From Yponomeuta sedellus (lineage: Eukaryota; Arthropoda; Insecta; Lepidoptera; Yponomeutidae), in contig OW203724.1 in the NCBI GenBank assembly GCA_934045075.1, positions 19,931,721 to 19,995,720 on the forward strand: a stretch of DNA of 64,000 nucleotides, written 5' to 3'. The position numbers and the translations under genes are program-made. Positions 11,036-22,046 of the stretch are shown here, piece by piece. Each line of letters opens with the position of its first letter. Within the stretch, counting starts at the first letter, position 1. Under the pieces are notes generated by a model. That model was not told where the DNA came from and did not search any database. It saw nothing but the letters and a program-made list of their open reading frames with translations.

Positions 11036-12509
11036 AGGATACATACATTTGCTTCGTTATTCTTTACAAATTGACAAGAACAATTCGGTCGATTCAGTGC
11101 TGCGGACCAAAAAGTTTTATACGACCCAGTTTTTGTCACGTTTTCCAACAACGACAGCACATTTTTTTTACGTGGTTACTCTACTCAGATAGATTAGGGG
11201 CGATTTTGCTGCCATAATGTTAAGTTCGAGCTGAGATCTATGTTGTGCCATTCCAAAATATTTCCATGACTTGGAAGCATGGAACGAGTCAAGCCAAGTA
11301 GAGCAAGTGTTGTGGTCAGGGAGGTTTGAGCCTTGTTTGAGTTGCATTTGGTCTCCTTGATCTACTTACGCTTGTGGAAACGTGCTCGGAGCGGTGAGGT
11401 GGTACGTTCGACATCAGGTCATCTTCACTTTTTTGTTGCAAATTCATCCTTATAGTAACTGATTAGACTGCTCACTTGTTAAGGGTGAGGCGCTGTCGAC
11501 TGTACTTACTTGAACTTGTTCCCAAACTCAGCGGTTTCGCAGTAATTTAAATGGGATGGAGGAATTTCTTTGAATGGAATACGATTAAACTCTAGTAGGT
11601 ATGTACTTAGAATAAGTTCATTGCGGCTGCTTTTTTTCCACAAACGGAAGAAAAATATTTTCCGATAAAAGCGGCACTCATAATGATATTCAAGTATTCG
11701 TAGGGAGAGGCCAGGAATACTTTTTTCCTAGGACACAGAAAACACTTTGTGATTCTGAGTATAGGGCTGACGGAGCCACAGATTTAAGATGTACCAGATA
11801 AACCTACTTAAAAATAGCGTTATAGAAGCTATATCCGCTCTCACGGAAATTTTATTTCACCCGACGACACACCGACTGCAAAATCATTGGAAATAGTTCG
11901 ATGGGACGTAGTTTTAAACAGATTCCTCTTGTTTGGTTTGGTTAGGGATATGGACTACTTGATTTGGTAGGAATATGGACTTTAATAATAAATGCACTTT
12001 TTGATGAGAATATAAATTTCATGTGCGCGGATTGAAATTTGCTTTAGAGTTTTTGTGAACTCCGAGAATTCTGTTTGACGAGAATTGTGCTTGTGCGGGC
12101 ATTATTTGTGAAATCGTATGAGATAAATAAAATGGACATTCTTCCATATGTAGTGCACTTATTTACCGAAAGCTGCGATATTTACAAAGAGCTAATTTTG
12201 TTATTGTTTTTTGTAAAACCTATCATTTAATAACATCCGAGAGAAAAATACCAAAGAAAAAAAGTACCATTAATTATATTAGTTAACATTACCGAAACGT
12301 CGTAACGTACCTGAAAGTAATTACGTTATACCTTATAAATAATCCGTTTGACATAGTGACATAGTGACGGAAGCATCGCAAGTCATTAGGAAATACTAAA
12401 AGTAGCAAGCAATTTTAAATTTACTCATTTGTGGCCGTGTTGCGTGAAAAGATGACCCTTCACGTATAATTTTGACTAAAATGTGCTCAATAAGATTTCG
12501 GTAAAATTA
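11036..12509. other. No gene seen
   Basis: About 1.5 kb of AT-rich sequence without a convincing frame, repeat or structural RNA. Confidence 0.5.
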
Positions 12510-12522
12510 TGAGCATCTGCTG

Positions 12523-12876
12523 AAGCACTTGTGGCCTAGTCAAACCGAGTGATTGGAATCAATCACTTGTATTAAGCTGTTGCTTGTTGTTACAAGCGCG
12601 GTCAGGCGCAGGATGGGTGACCGTCCTGTGACTACGCTTCCGTGCTTCGCAAGGCACGTTAAGCCGTTGGTGCTGGCTGTCATATAATAGCAGTCATTAA
12701 GCCATGTCAGAGGCCTAGTGGACGGCTTGATAACTTCTGACGGTAAGGCCCTCCACTGTCTTAAAATTCTCCACCAGCCCGGACTTAGCCCCCGTGGTGG
12801 AGTATGAACTAACCTCCCTGCGAAATAAGAAGAGGCCCATGCTCCAGCAGTGGGGACATACAAGGGTTGTTATCGA
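12523..12876 (+). mobile_element. 5S-derived SINE, full length
   Basis: Complete copy from CACTTGTGGCCTAG-like start to GGGTTGTTATCGAT. The head keeps GCGCGGTCAGG and GGATGGGTGACCGT, matching box C of 5S rRNA, though the box-A stretch carries an insertion. Target-site duplication: TGAGCATCTGCTG (12510-12522) and TGAGCATCGGCTG (12877-12889), 12 of 13 identical. The minus-strand frame is a shadow. Confidence 0.85.
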
Positions 12877-12889
12877 TGAGCATCGGCTG

Positions 12890-13453
12890 CACAGTCAACA
12901 ATATCATTTGCTTACTGTACTGCTGCTCCAGTAAATAAAGTCTGTCTACTCAGGGCAAGAGTCTAAACCTATGGCTCATCAATAATGCAATGTTTCAAGT
13001 TTGATAAACCAATCCTGGAGGGCCTGACGAAAGTTGACGTCTCGACTCCGCTCCAATAATATCTACGGGAGGATCTGGGATTTGCATGTGCTGATTACAT
13101 TTAGGTCGGGCCCGATTCCTTTTTATTTGACGGATAAAAGAGGAGAAATGTATTACATCTGTAAGTATCTAAACAGGGTGTCTCATTTCTTATATTCTCA
13201 AAGTAAGGAGTTTTGCGCGTCAGCACGATGAAGTTCTGATGTGAGTACATATTCAAAATTATTATTAGTGTGTCAGTACGGAATGATATAATTTAGTATA
13301 TCCCGTACTTCGTGCATTTTTTGGCCGAACCTAACCTAACCGAATATTTGATTGGATGTAGATTCTGATATATTAACTCTTTTGTTTATCTCAAATAAAA
13401 AAAAATCTAGCTCTAGGAGCAAAATGTTCCATATAACACTTACTATATAAGTT
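12890..13453. other. No gene seen
   Basis: A 65-codon frame at 13034 has no recognisable content. CCTAACCTAACC near 13330 is only two repeat units. Confidence 0.45.
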
Positions 13454-13464
13454 ATTTATATAGT

Positions 13465-14049
13465 TACACTATTTTTATTTTTAATGCACTAACCCGTGCT
13501 AAGGAACAAATTTAAAAACCTATTTAGAGGCTAAAAATTTCACCCATGCCGGGATTCGAACCCGCAACCTCTGGCTATCCGTACCAGCGCTCTACCAATT
13601 GAGCCAATGGGCGACTCACGGCATCAGTGAAATTTCGAACCTCTTTACAATATTCTCTGTATTACGTACAGGCAGCGACATCTGACTTAAGCAAATTGCA
13701 TTACTTACAGCCCCGACTACCTACTTTGCAGTTAGGTTTAACATCGGAACGATATCACTGTACCCACATGATTACACTATTTTTATTTTTAATGCACTAA
13801 CCCGTGCTAAGGAACAAATTTAAAAACCTATTTTAAATGTAAGTAAAGGGCTGTAAGTAATGCAATTTGCTTAAGTCAGATGTCGCTGCCTGTACGTAAT
13901 ACAGAGAATATTGTAAAGAGGTTCGAAATTTCACTGATGCCGTGAGTCGCCCATTGGCTCAATTGGTAGAGCGCTGGTACGGATAGCCAGAGGTTGCGGG
14001 TTCGAATTCCGGCATGGGTGAAATTTTTAGCCTCTAAATAGGTTTTTAT
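13465..14049. mobile_element. Inverted dimer of tRNA-like repeat
   Basis: A minus-oriented unit (tRNA-like core 13542-13613) with its terminal direct repeats is followed by a plus-oriented partial unit (core 13948-14019). Both cores share the rare change C-to-T in GCTGGTACGG, so one was copied from the other. The 11-bp sequence ATTTATATAGT flanks the whole structure (13454-13464 and 14050-14060), which marks the dimer as a single insertion. Confidence 0.8.
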
Positions 14050-14060
14050 ATTTATATAGT

Positions 14061-14486
14061 GTTATATTTTATTTTATTTTATTAGAGAAAACAAACAATT
14101 ATACAAAAAACATTTGGTTAACTTAAAGTTAGTATTAAGGTTAGTTACATGTATAACCAGCAGCGTTTTCTACAATTTACAATATAAAAATATTAGAATA
14201 CAATAGGCATAGTGTGAGAAATGCATGTGTAGTAAACAAACAAGTAACATGAATATCAATCATGTTAAGCTCTTTTCTAAACTAGATAAACACAAAGCAG
14301 AAAAAAAATAAAAACAACACAAACAACCGACCGAGTACGTACACTCCAAAGACAAATCACATCCATCATGTAAAATCACAGAATTGTAGATGCAACATGA
14401 GTTACAGATTTCTTAAATAAGCCCGGGGATAACATTATATGGTCAATATATGACTTATGTACTTCCATAGGTGGCTTAAATACGAA
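14061..14486. other. No gene seen
   Basis: AT-rich; nothing recognised. Confidence 0.5.
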
Positions 14487-14488
14487 TA

Positions 14489-14714
14489 CAGTCTGTTAGC
14501 TTTAAGGATATACCTCGGCTACTATCGGATAGGATCGGATATATTCGTGTAATAGAAATATCGTAACTAATATGACATTTAATTTGACATAACTTTTCAA
14601 AATAGTGAAGAAAAGTTTTATACAGAGCAGGAAGTAGTATTACACTCGTGTGCTTTCGGCGAAAACCGAAGCCTACTCTAGAGCCCGAGGTATATTCTAA
14701 AAGCTAACAGACTG
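14489..14714. mobile_element. TA-flanked MITE, CTGTTAGC family
   Basis: Best-preserved copy. Left end CAGTCTGTTAGC and right end GCTAACAGACTG are flanked by TA on both sides (14487-14488 and 14715-14716). The terminal inverted repeat runs about 30 bp to the CCTCGG motif. No coding capacity. Confidence 0.8.
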
Positions 14715-15004
14715 TAATTATTAAAATATTAAGCACGTATTAAACCCTACATACACGTTTAACGTTTTACTTCTAAACGTTTTACTTTAAAACGTCTAAG
14801 CTATTTATCTCAAGTGAGTAATGTTACAAGACCGGACTAATTTAGCCAGTATGGGGTCTAGAATGGTTTACATTATTGTTATAAACTTTTATTGTTATTG
14901 TTATTTATCATAAGTGTGTTATAATATTATTATAATTATAATTTTTTATATTATTAACTTAAATACGGAAAAACTTACTTAGCATTTACATTTACTTCAC
15001 ACTA

Positions 15005-15142
15005 AACTTTCCATCGTAAGGTTGTCTGGAAGAAATTGCTTTTAGCAATAAGGCCGCCAATTGTACTATGTACATTTTAATTATTTTGTATTTGATGTTT
15101 CTCTAGTGTACAATAAAGAATATTGTTATCTTATCTTAATGT
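15005..15142 (+). mobile_element. LINE 3'-end with TTATC tail
   Basis: Same sequence as positions 1-50, here in forward orientation: GAAGAAATTGCTTTTAGCAA, then AGTGTACAATAAAGAATATT with a polyadenylation-like signal and a TTATCTTATC tail. Upstream the element is lost. Confidence 0.6.
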
Positions 15143-15899
15143 AGTTTTAATACTACTTAACATGGAATTATTTTTATAAGTGATGAAGTTTTGTGGCAGT
15201 TATTCTTTTTTTTTATTTTGTTTTCCCTGTTATTAGGATTTCTTCTTTGTTATTTATCTATTAATGCAATAAAGTGAATGAAGAAAGTACTCTAAAGCTT
15301 ATTATTATTGTTAAGTTTTTCATTGCACAAAAAACCGTGTTTCTTACAAAGGCGAACTTAATGCTAGCAACCAAATATCTATGATTTCTATTGTATGGAA
15401 CCGCAAATATTTGTTGTGCGATTTAAAAGTCGATTTCATACCAAACCTTCATCGTATTCTCCTTTTTCCACAACATACTCGTAAAAGGGATTCCGGCACA
15501 CCCTGTACAATCTCGCAGAAGCCTGAAAATCGTATGGACATTTTTCCTAAAGACATTAATTTAAAATGTCAATGGAATTCCTTTTTCATATTTGGTAATT
15601 CTATCACCAACAAACTCAATATTTCCATATGTAGTAACACAATGACGATTCCATTACAGGCGTAGGAGCCCGTGTAGTTTTTTTTGTAGCAAAGGGTGAT
15701 CTTTGAGGAAAAAGATCCAAGATTCTTCCATATTTTAAAAGCTAAGAAAAATCTGAAGATATAATGAAAAATATATCTTTAGATCTATTGAGCTCAACAG
15801 ACACAATATTAAGTAGGAACTCTTATTTCACCTTGAGTGAAGGTTATCACCAAAAATCACTGTCACTCTAATTAGCCCATAAACTCACTTAACAAATAA
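15143..15899. other. No gene seen
   Basis: AT-rich. A 94-codon frame at 15381 shows no recognisable motif and is not called. Confidence 0.45.
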
Positions 15900-16083
15900 A
15901 ATTAAATAAACAGAGACCGAAAAAGTTGGTATGACTGTATTGAAGAAGACCTCAGAAAGACGGGTAAATACACGAACTGTAAGAGAGAGTCCAAGGCACG
16001 AGACACGTGAAAGAAGATTGCGGAGGAGGCCAAGACCCACAAAGGGTTGTAGCACCATAGGAAGAAGAAGAAGAAATAATCAA
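15900..16083 (+). pseudogene. LINE pol C-terminus with GAA tail
   Basis: One frame reads WYDCIEEDLRKTGKYTNCK and, past an in-frame stop, KKIAEEAKTHKG, then runs into AGGAAGAAGAAGAAG. This is the C-terminal pattern (W, acidic EDL, KTG) and tail of an RTE-like LINE. Two stops kill it. Confidence 0.55.
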
Positions 16084-16103
16084 AGCTCATTCTCTTCTCC
16101 TTC

Positions 16104-16463
16104 GCTCGTGGCTTAGGCGAACCGAGTGATTGGAATCGATCACTTGGTTAAGCAACAACAGGCGCGGTCAGGTACAGGATGGGTGAGCGTCCCGTGACTA
16201 CCGCTAGTGGCATTTTTACGAGCGCTTCCGTGCTTCGCAAGGCACGTTAAGCCGTTGGTGCCGGCTGTCATATAATGGCAGTCGTTAAGCCATGTCAGAG
16301 GCCTATGGGTGGCTTGATAACTTCTGACAGTAAGGGCCGCCGCTGTCTTACAATCCTCCACCAACCCGGACTTGGCCCTCGTGGTGGAGTATCGCCTAAC
16401 CTTTCTGCGATGCAGGTAGAGACCCGTGCCCCAGCAGTGGGGATATACAGGGGTTGATAACCA
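16104..16463 (+). mobile_element. 5S-derived SINE, full length
   Basis: Head: TGATTGGAATCGATCAC, GGTTAAGCAACAACAGGCGC and CAGGATGGGTGAGCGT. These align with 5S rRNA from its GATCAC region through box A (AAGCAACA...GGGC) to box C (GGATGGGTGACC). Body: TTCGCAAGGCACGTTAAGCC. Tail: CCCAGCAGTGGGGATATAC. A perfect 15-bp target-site duplication, ATTCTCTTCTCCTTC, lies at 16089-16103 and 16464-16478. This is the clearest member for defining family ends. Frames on both strands are shadows. Confidence 0.9.
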
Positions 16464-16506
16464 ATTCTCTTCTCCTTCACGCCGACATGCAGTCATTTCC
16501 TAGTCA

Positions 16507-16813
16507 GAGTGCTTAGTGCGAGTTTGACAGATCCAATCGAATAACTTTACTACCGCGTTAATCGAGCATTGAGTAGTGAGTATGAGTAAGTTAACCGTTC
16601 GAACTGGCAAAACGCTGTCACAGTACAACTCGCACTCGCGTTTATTGGTATTTTGGCTGGTAGACGTGTTCACTTGCCAACGTAAACCATTACAACTCGC
16701 ACTCAGCAATTTTGATTTCCATACTTGTCGCTAGGTGGCGCTTCCTCGATGCCATAGAAATATGAGTTTACGTTAACGCGATCGAGTAGTTAAAAAACTC
16801 GCACTAAGCACTC
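16507..16813. mobile_element. Small TIR element
   Basis: GAGTGCTTAGTGCGAGTTT at 16507 is matched by AACTCGCACTAAGCACTC at 16795-16813 as terminal inverted repeats. Inside, ACAACTCGCACT recurs twice. The duplication at the insertion site is unclear. Confidence 0.5.
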
Positions 16814-17071
16814 CGGTCCAATCACGTAAAACTTGATACCAGAATTTACAAAATAATGATCTTACTTGTAAATCCCTTCATATACCGGATTTAACTGTCT
16901 TGAGCGAGTTTGAGTGGAGTCGACTGTTTAACTGTTAAAACTGATTTTACTAACACTTATTGCCTTTCTACCAAAAAATCTGGGTCCTCAGTCACCTGAC
17001 ATTGAAAAAGCAGATGCAAGGAGTGAGATCTTCTCATTCTTGTATTTTGTTAAACGTATGCATAAATTAAC

Positions 17072-17210
17072 AATCCGTGCTTCGCAAGGCACGTTAAGCC
17101 GTTGGTGCTGGCTGTCATGTAATGTCAGTTGTTAAGCCTGTCAGAGGCCTCATGGGCGGCTTGATAACTTCTCAAAGTAAGACTCACCACTGTCTCCGCC
17201 AACCCGAACC
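17072..17210 (+). mobile_element. 5S-derived SINE, middle fragment
   Basis: Contains CGTGCTTCGCAAGGCACGTT through TTGATAACTTCTCAAAG. Head and tail are both missing. Confidence 0.65.
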
Positions 17211-17694
17211 AACATAAAAAAAGTATTTTTAATCTTTTCCAACCAAACTCGACCCTTTTTTGCCAAACTAGACTTCGAAATAAAAAAATATTTTTAATCT
17301 TTCCCAACCAAATGAACGACATTTCAGAAACAGTGACACGTGCGGCAAATATTATTCTCCCCATTCTGCACGTTTCGGAAGTATTAAATTAAAATGTATG
17401 TCACAATAATGTATACGGCACGATTCGTACTCTGTCACACGTTTAATGGATGGGGCTTTTAATCCCTGACGGGTCGGCGAGGCCGAGGTTGTGTCCTGCA
17501 TTCAAATATTACACAAGCTTTAAATGTTTAAAATTATAATAATAATAATAACTTCTGCACGGTAAAATCACTTGTCCAGGGGACAAGTCTCTAAAAGTCA
17601 TAGTTGTTTAATAGAGTCATATTAGTCCACGTCACCTGTTGCTTGGCTAGAATAAAATACTATTTAGTATTAAGCTCGCCAATTGTACAATTGT
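17211..17694. other. No gene seen
   Basis: Contains two copies about 66 bp apart of TATTTTTAATCTTTTCC followed by CAACCAAA, and an (AAT)n run near 17540. No gene. Confidence 0.45.
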
Positions 17695-17984
17695 ACAATC
17701 CGACAGAGAACCAAAGTTATCGACATAGCTGAGAGAATCAGCAAGCTGAAGTGGCAGTGGGCTGGCCATATCTCGCGAAGAACTGACAACCGTTAGAGTA
17801 AACGTGTTCTAGAGTGGAGACCGCGATTGGGCAAACGTAGTGTAGGACGCCCTCCGACCAGGTGGGATGACGATCAGCGAAACTGCTGGCAGATGCTGGA
17901 TGCGGCAAGCGGAGGACAGGGCGCTATGGCGCTCATTAGGGAAGGGCTATGTCCAGCAGTGGACTACATAATGAACTCAACAGC
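17695..17984 (+). pseudogene. RTE-type LINE C-terminal remnant
   Basis: Reads KVIDIAERISKLKWQWAGHI then, after a stop, KRVLEWRPRLGKRSVGRPPT and RWDDDQ. It then runs into the GGGCTATGTCCAGCAGTGGA motif typical of the 3' end of this LINE group. It overlaps the start of a chimeric frame (17827-18282) that joins it to an unrelated LINE end. Confidence 0.75.
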
Positions 17985-18282
17985 CATTTCTCCTGGGGCT
18001 GCTGCGGAGGCGGCTGCTAGACACAAATGTCTGAATAATAGCACATTAATGTGCAGTTACTTTTTTGTGCCTTTGTCCATTGAGACTACGGGGGTTTGGG
18101 GAGTCCAGGGACGAGCCTTCATAAAGGAATTAGGGCGTCGCCTGAGGAACCGTGGCATGGACTGTCGCTCCGGGGCATACTTGATGCAGAGGATATCCCT
18201 CGCTGTGCAGCGGGGTAACGCTGCAAGCGTTATGGGAACCTTTGGCTCGGGTATGTCTCGGGGCGGTTTGCTCGACAGTTAA
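17985..18282 (+). pseudogene. RLE-type LINE pol C-terminus
   Basis: The frame shows FVPLSIETTGVWG, FIKELGRRL and RSGAYLMQRISLAVQRGNAA. It corresponds residue by residue to the last part of the element at 25843-26993 (GAYLGQRISLAIQRRNVASI). It lacks the zinc-knuckle and endonuclease motifs seen there. It lies directly next to the palindromic array, and its final part (from 18201) is mirrored at 23274. The upstream residues from 17827 come from a different LINE. Confidence 0.65.
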
Positions 18283-18438
18283 TTTCAGTTTGTGTTTTTG
18301 CGTGCATATTATATTATTATTCTTTCTGACATATTTTTGTGCTTATGTATATTTTTTATAATTATACTATTTTTATTTTAATGCACTAACCCGTGCTAAG
18401 GAACAAATTTAAAAACCTATTTAGAGGCTAAAAATTTG

Positions 18439-18510
18439 ACCCATGCCGGGATTCGAACCCGCAACCTCTGGCTATCCGTGCCAGCGCTCTACCAATTGAG
18501 CCAATGGGTG
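18439..18510 (-). repeat. tRNA-like core, array unit 1
   Basis: A 72-nt tRNA-like fold with D-arm GCTC/GAGC, anticodon stem CTGGC/GCCAG, box-B string GGTTCGAATCC and variable loop AGGTT. The anticodon loop ACGGATA has C where tRNAs have U33. Its 307-bp unit is split by the piggyBac-like insertion. Confidence 0.8.
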
Positions 18511-19529
18511 ACTCACGGCATCAGTGAAATTTCGAACCTCTTTACACTATTCTCTGTATTACGTACAGGCAGCGACATCTGACTTAACCTCGTGCGGCCC
18601 AATGTCCCTTGCAATTCTCACAACAGCCAACATGCTTACAGCCCAACGTTAGAAACTAGTTCACTTTGATTACCGCCCTTGTACCTCAGAATGGACAATT
18701 CAAGTTTTCTTGTGTAGATTTTGAATTTGCCGCCGTAGCTTCACCTGGCTTCCTTCATCGTGATTGGTGAAGATTTTTCTATTGAAGTTCGTGCTTATCA
18801 TACCAATATAAAAAAAAACAAACAGTCGAGAGCCCTCCAAAGTTTAAAACTGGCGAATACACGTAAGCGAGGTAAGTTAAATCGACATTTATCATATGCT
18901 ATTTGTGGTTTTTGTTATAAAATTAGTGTTTTTTTGCATATTCGGACGTGTTTCTCTACAGTGTGACAAATATTTTTTTGGAATAGCTATTAATTTGGAC
19001 AATAAATTGAGTAAAAATGTTTTGTCCCTTGTGATTCACCGTGGGCGTTACTTACATCAGGTCCATGTTCGTATTTGTGTCTTGTAATTAACATTGGGTC
19101 GTTATTACAGAACATTTAAGATATGAAGAAATTTATTGAGCACCTTTACGACACCAATGCAGGTGACTTCATTCCTAGCAAGGATGACTTGAGGGACAAG
19201 GAGACACTATGCCTAGTCCGGACACCGAAAGTTCAGAATAATCAGAGTCGGAACCATCAATATCAAGCCAAGCAATACGCGGTCGTACCAGTGGTAGTCA
19301 AAGTCGTCGTCGTAGTCGTGATGGAGGGTCAGAACCTGGCAATACAGCCTCTAATTGGAAAACCATATCTATTCCACCAAAGACTTACCACACAAACCAA
19401 CCGGCTTACTTGGAACCAGAAAACTTTGGAAGGATAATCTTCGTACTTCAAGCTTTATTCCGATGGTAAGCCACTACCGTACCAAAGAAATGAACACAAG
19501 GGTGCGGTTCACATATGCTCGATATCAAT

Positions 19530-19884
19530 GTCGACCCTTGTATGTCCCCACTGCTGGGGCATGGGTCTCTTCCTGCATCGCAGGAAGGTTAGGCCATACT
19601 CCACTATGGGGACTAAGTCGGGGTTGGTGGAGGATGGTAATACTGTGGTGGACCTTACTGTCAGAAGTTATCAAACCGTCCATAAGGCCTCTGATATACC
19701 TGACTACCATGACATGACGGCTGGCACCAACGGCTTAACGTGCCTTGCGAAGCACGGAATCGCTCAGAAAAATACCACTAGAAGTAGTCCCTGGATGGTC
19801 ACATATCCGACACCTGTCCGCGTCTGTTGTTGCATAACTCAAGCCATTGATTCTAATCACTCGATTTGACTAGACCACAAGCGA
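19530..19884 (-). mobile_element. 5S-derived SINE inside piggyBac-like element
   Basis: Minus-strand, near complete: CCCTTGTATGTCCCCACTGC, the TTAACGTGCCTTGCGAAGCA block, and the degraded head TTGTTGCATAACTCAAG then ATTCTAATCACTCG. It postdates the element that carries it. Confidence 0.8.
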
Positions 19885-19968
19885 CAAGGAAGATAGGTCA
19901 GCTACGGGCATGTAGGATTTAACTTTTGAATTAAATTTAAATTGAACTTTTTCCATCCAAGGAAGAGT

Positions 19969-20025
19969 CGCAAATGTCAGATGAATATTTTTTTGACTCA
20001 AAAAAATATTCATCTGACATTTGCG
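19969..20025. repeat. Perfect 26-bp hairpin
   Basis: Arms 19969-19994 and 20000-20025 are perfect inverted repeats (start CGCAAATGTCAGATGAATAT) with the 5-base loop GACTC. Confidence 0.9.
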
Positions 20026-20761
20026 AATATTTTTTGAGTCAAATCATGTCAATCAGTCCCTTTTATGCTTGACTAAACAAAGGAATTATTTATCTGACTT
20101 TCATTATTAAAATTATACAATTAGGACGTTTAAATTAGGCAAAGTCATTAAATCAATTAACCTGTTTGCTAATATTTACCAAGCAGATACCTAATTAATT
20201 ATATAAGTGATGTAGTACTGAGTATTAATTATAATAAACATTTTAATAAATCTCTTATTTTTGGTATTTGAAGATATTTTATTTAACTACCTTATACTGT
20301 TATTATACTGTTCATCAGCCCAATGTTCCTTTTAAATCACAATTGCAACATATGAGTTTATGCAACTAACGCCCAATGTCCTTTAGGGTGAACAATATAG
20401 TTATACGTTTTTTTTAATGCAATTAGGTCCTTTCATACGTAATTAGTACCAAAAAAAATTACCAAGTCATTTGAAAATGCCTAACTATAAAAAATCTTTA
20501 AATGTATCTTGGGCTGTAATGCACAAATTATTTATGTCCATTATATGGTACATGGGCGGTAATAAAGAAGTCTGACAAAAATGCTTGGGCTGCAGGAGGT
20601 TAAGCAAATTGCATTACTTACAGCCCCGACTACCTACTTTGCAGTTATGTTTAACATCGGAACGATATCACTGTACCCACATGATTATACTATTTTTATT
20701 TTAATGCACTAACCCGTGCTAAGGAACAAATTTAAAAACCTATTTAGAGGCTAAAAATTTG

Positions 20762-20833
20762 ACCCATGCCGGGATTCGAACCCGCAACCTCTGGCTATCC
20801 GTGCCAGCGCTCTACCAATTGAGCCAAAGGGTG
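20762..20833 (-). repeat. tRNA-like core, array unit 2
   Basis: Same fold as unit 1. A T-to-A change in the acceptor strand (CCAAAGGGTG) weakens the acceptor stem. Confidence 0.8.
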
Positions 20834-21068
20834 ACTCACGGCATCAGTGAAATTTCGAACCTCTTTACACTATTCTCTGTATTACGTACAGGCAGCGACA
20901 TCTGACTTAAGCAAATTGCATTACTTACAGCCCCGACTACCTACTTTGCAGTTAGGTTTAATATCGGAACGATATCACTGTACCCACATAATTATACTAT
21001 TTTTATTTTAATACACTAACCCGTGCTAAGGAACAAATTTAAAAACCTATTTAGAGGCTAAAAATTTG

Positions 21069-21140
21069 ACCCATGCCGGGATTCGAACCCGCAACCTCTG
21101 GCTATCCGTGCCAGCGCTCTACCAATTGAGCCAATGGGCG
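21069..21140 (-). repeat. tRNA-like core, array unit 3
   Basis: Intact core, exactly 307 bp from units 2 and 4. Confidence 0.8.
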
Positions 21141-21375
21141 ACTCACGGCATCAGTGAAATTTCGAACCTCTTTACACTATTCTCTGTATTACGTACAGGC
21201 AGCGACATCTGACTTAAGCAAATTGCATTACTTACAGCCCCGACTACCTACTTTGCAGTTAGGTTTAACATCGGAACGATATCACTGTACCCACATGATT
21301 ATACTATTTTTATTTTAATGCACTAACCCGTGCTAAGGAACAAATTTAAAAACCTATTTAGAGGCTAAAAATTTG

Positions 21376-21447
21376 ACCCATGCCGGGATTCGAACCCGCA
21401 ACCTCTGGCTATCCGTGCCAGCGCTCTACCAATTGAGCCAATGGGCG
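21376..21447 (-). repeat. tRNA-like core, array unit 4
   Basis: Intact core. Its unit is cut at about 21485 and followed by a 50-bp piece of another minus unit before orientation flips near 21538. Confidence 0.8.
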
Positions 21448-21739
21448 ACTCACGGCATCAGTGAAATTTCGAACCTCTTTACACAAGCTAAGGAACAAAT
21501 TTAAAAACCTATTTAGAGGCTATAAATTTGACCCACGGTCTCCTTAGCACGGGTTAGTGCATTAAAATAAAAATAGTATAATCATGTGGGTACAGTGATA
21601 TCGTTCCGATGTTAAACCTAACTGCAAAGTAGGTAGTCGGGGCTGTAAGTAATGCAATTTGCTTAAGTCAGATGTCGCTGCCTGTACGTAATACAGAGAA
21701 TAGTGTAAAGAGGTTCGAAATTTCACTGATGCCGTGAGT

Positions 21740-21811
21740 CGCCCATTGGCTCAATTGGTAGAGCGCTGGCACGGATAGCCAGAGGTTGCGGGTTCGAATC
21801 CCGGCATGGGT
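21740..21811 (+). repeat. tRNA-like core, array unit 5
   Basis: First plus-oriented unit after the turn. Box A TGGCTCAATTGG and box B GGTTCGAATCC are intact. Terminal-repeat motif AGCACGGGTTAGTGCATT on both sides. Confidence 0.8.
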
Positions 21812-22046
21812 CAAATTTTTAGCCTCTAAATTGGTTTTTAAATTTGTTCCTTAGCACGGGTTAGTGCATTTAAATAAAAATAGTATAATCATGTGGGTAC
21901 AGTGATATCGTTCCGATGTTAAACCTAACTGCAAAGTAGGTAGTCGGGGCTGTAAGTAATGCAATTTGCTTAAGTCAGATGTCGCTGCCTGTACGTAATA
22001 CAGAGAATAGTGTAAAGAGGTTCGAAATTTCACTGATGCCGTGAGT

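Larger units (their letters stand above)
18598..20599. mobile_element. piggyBac-like element, internally deleted
   Basis: The element is flanked by TTAA (18594-18597 and 20600-20603) and inserted in a tRNA-like unit whose uninterrupted sequence is seen in neighbouring copies. That defines its ends to the base. Termini CCTCGTGCGGCCCAA and, reversed, CCTCCTGCAGCCCAA agree at 13 of 15 positions. CCCAATGTCC-like subterminal repeats lie near 18608, 20318 and 20370. A weak remnant of coding sequence at about 19210-19440 is serine- and arginine-rich, as in N-termini of this transposase family, but no catalytic domain is seen. A 5S-SINE (19530-19884) and a perfect hairpin (19969-20025) lie inside. 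Confidence 0.7.

Noticed and set aside
13327..13345. Telomeric TTAGG repeat
   Set aside because: Only two units (CCTAACCTAACC), also near 33640; chance level.
16104..16463. Genuine 5S rRNA gene
   Set aside because: Only part of 5S is matched, followed by a SINE body and a TSD.
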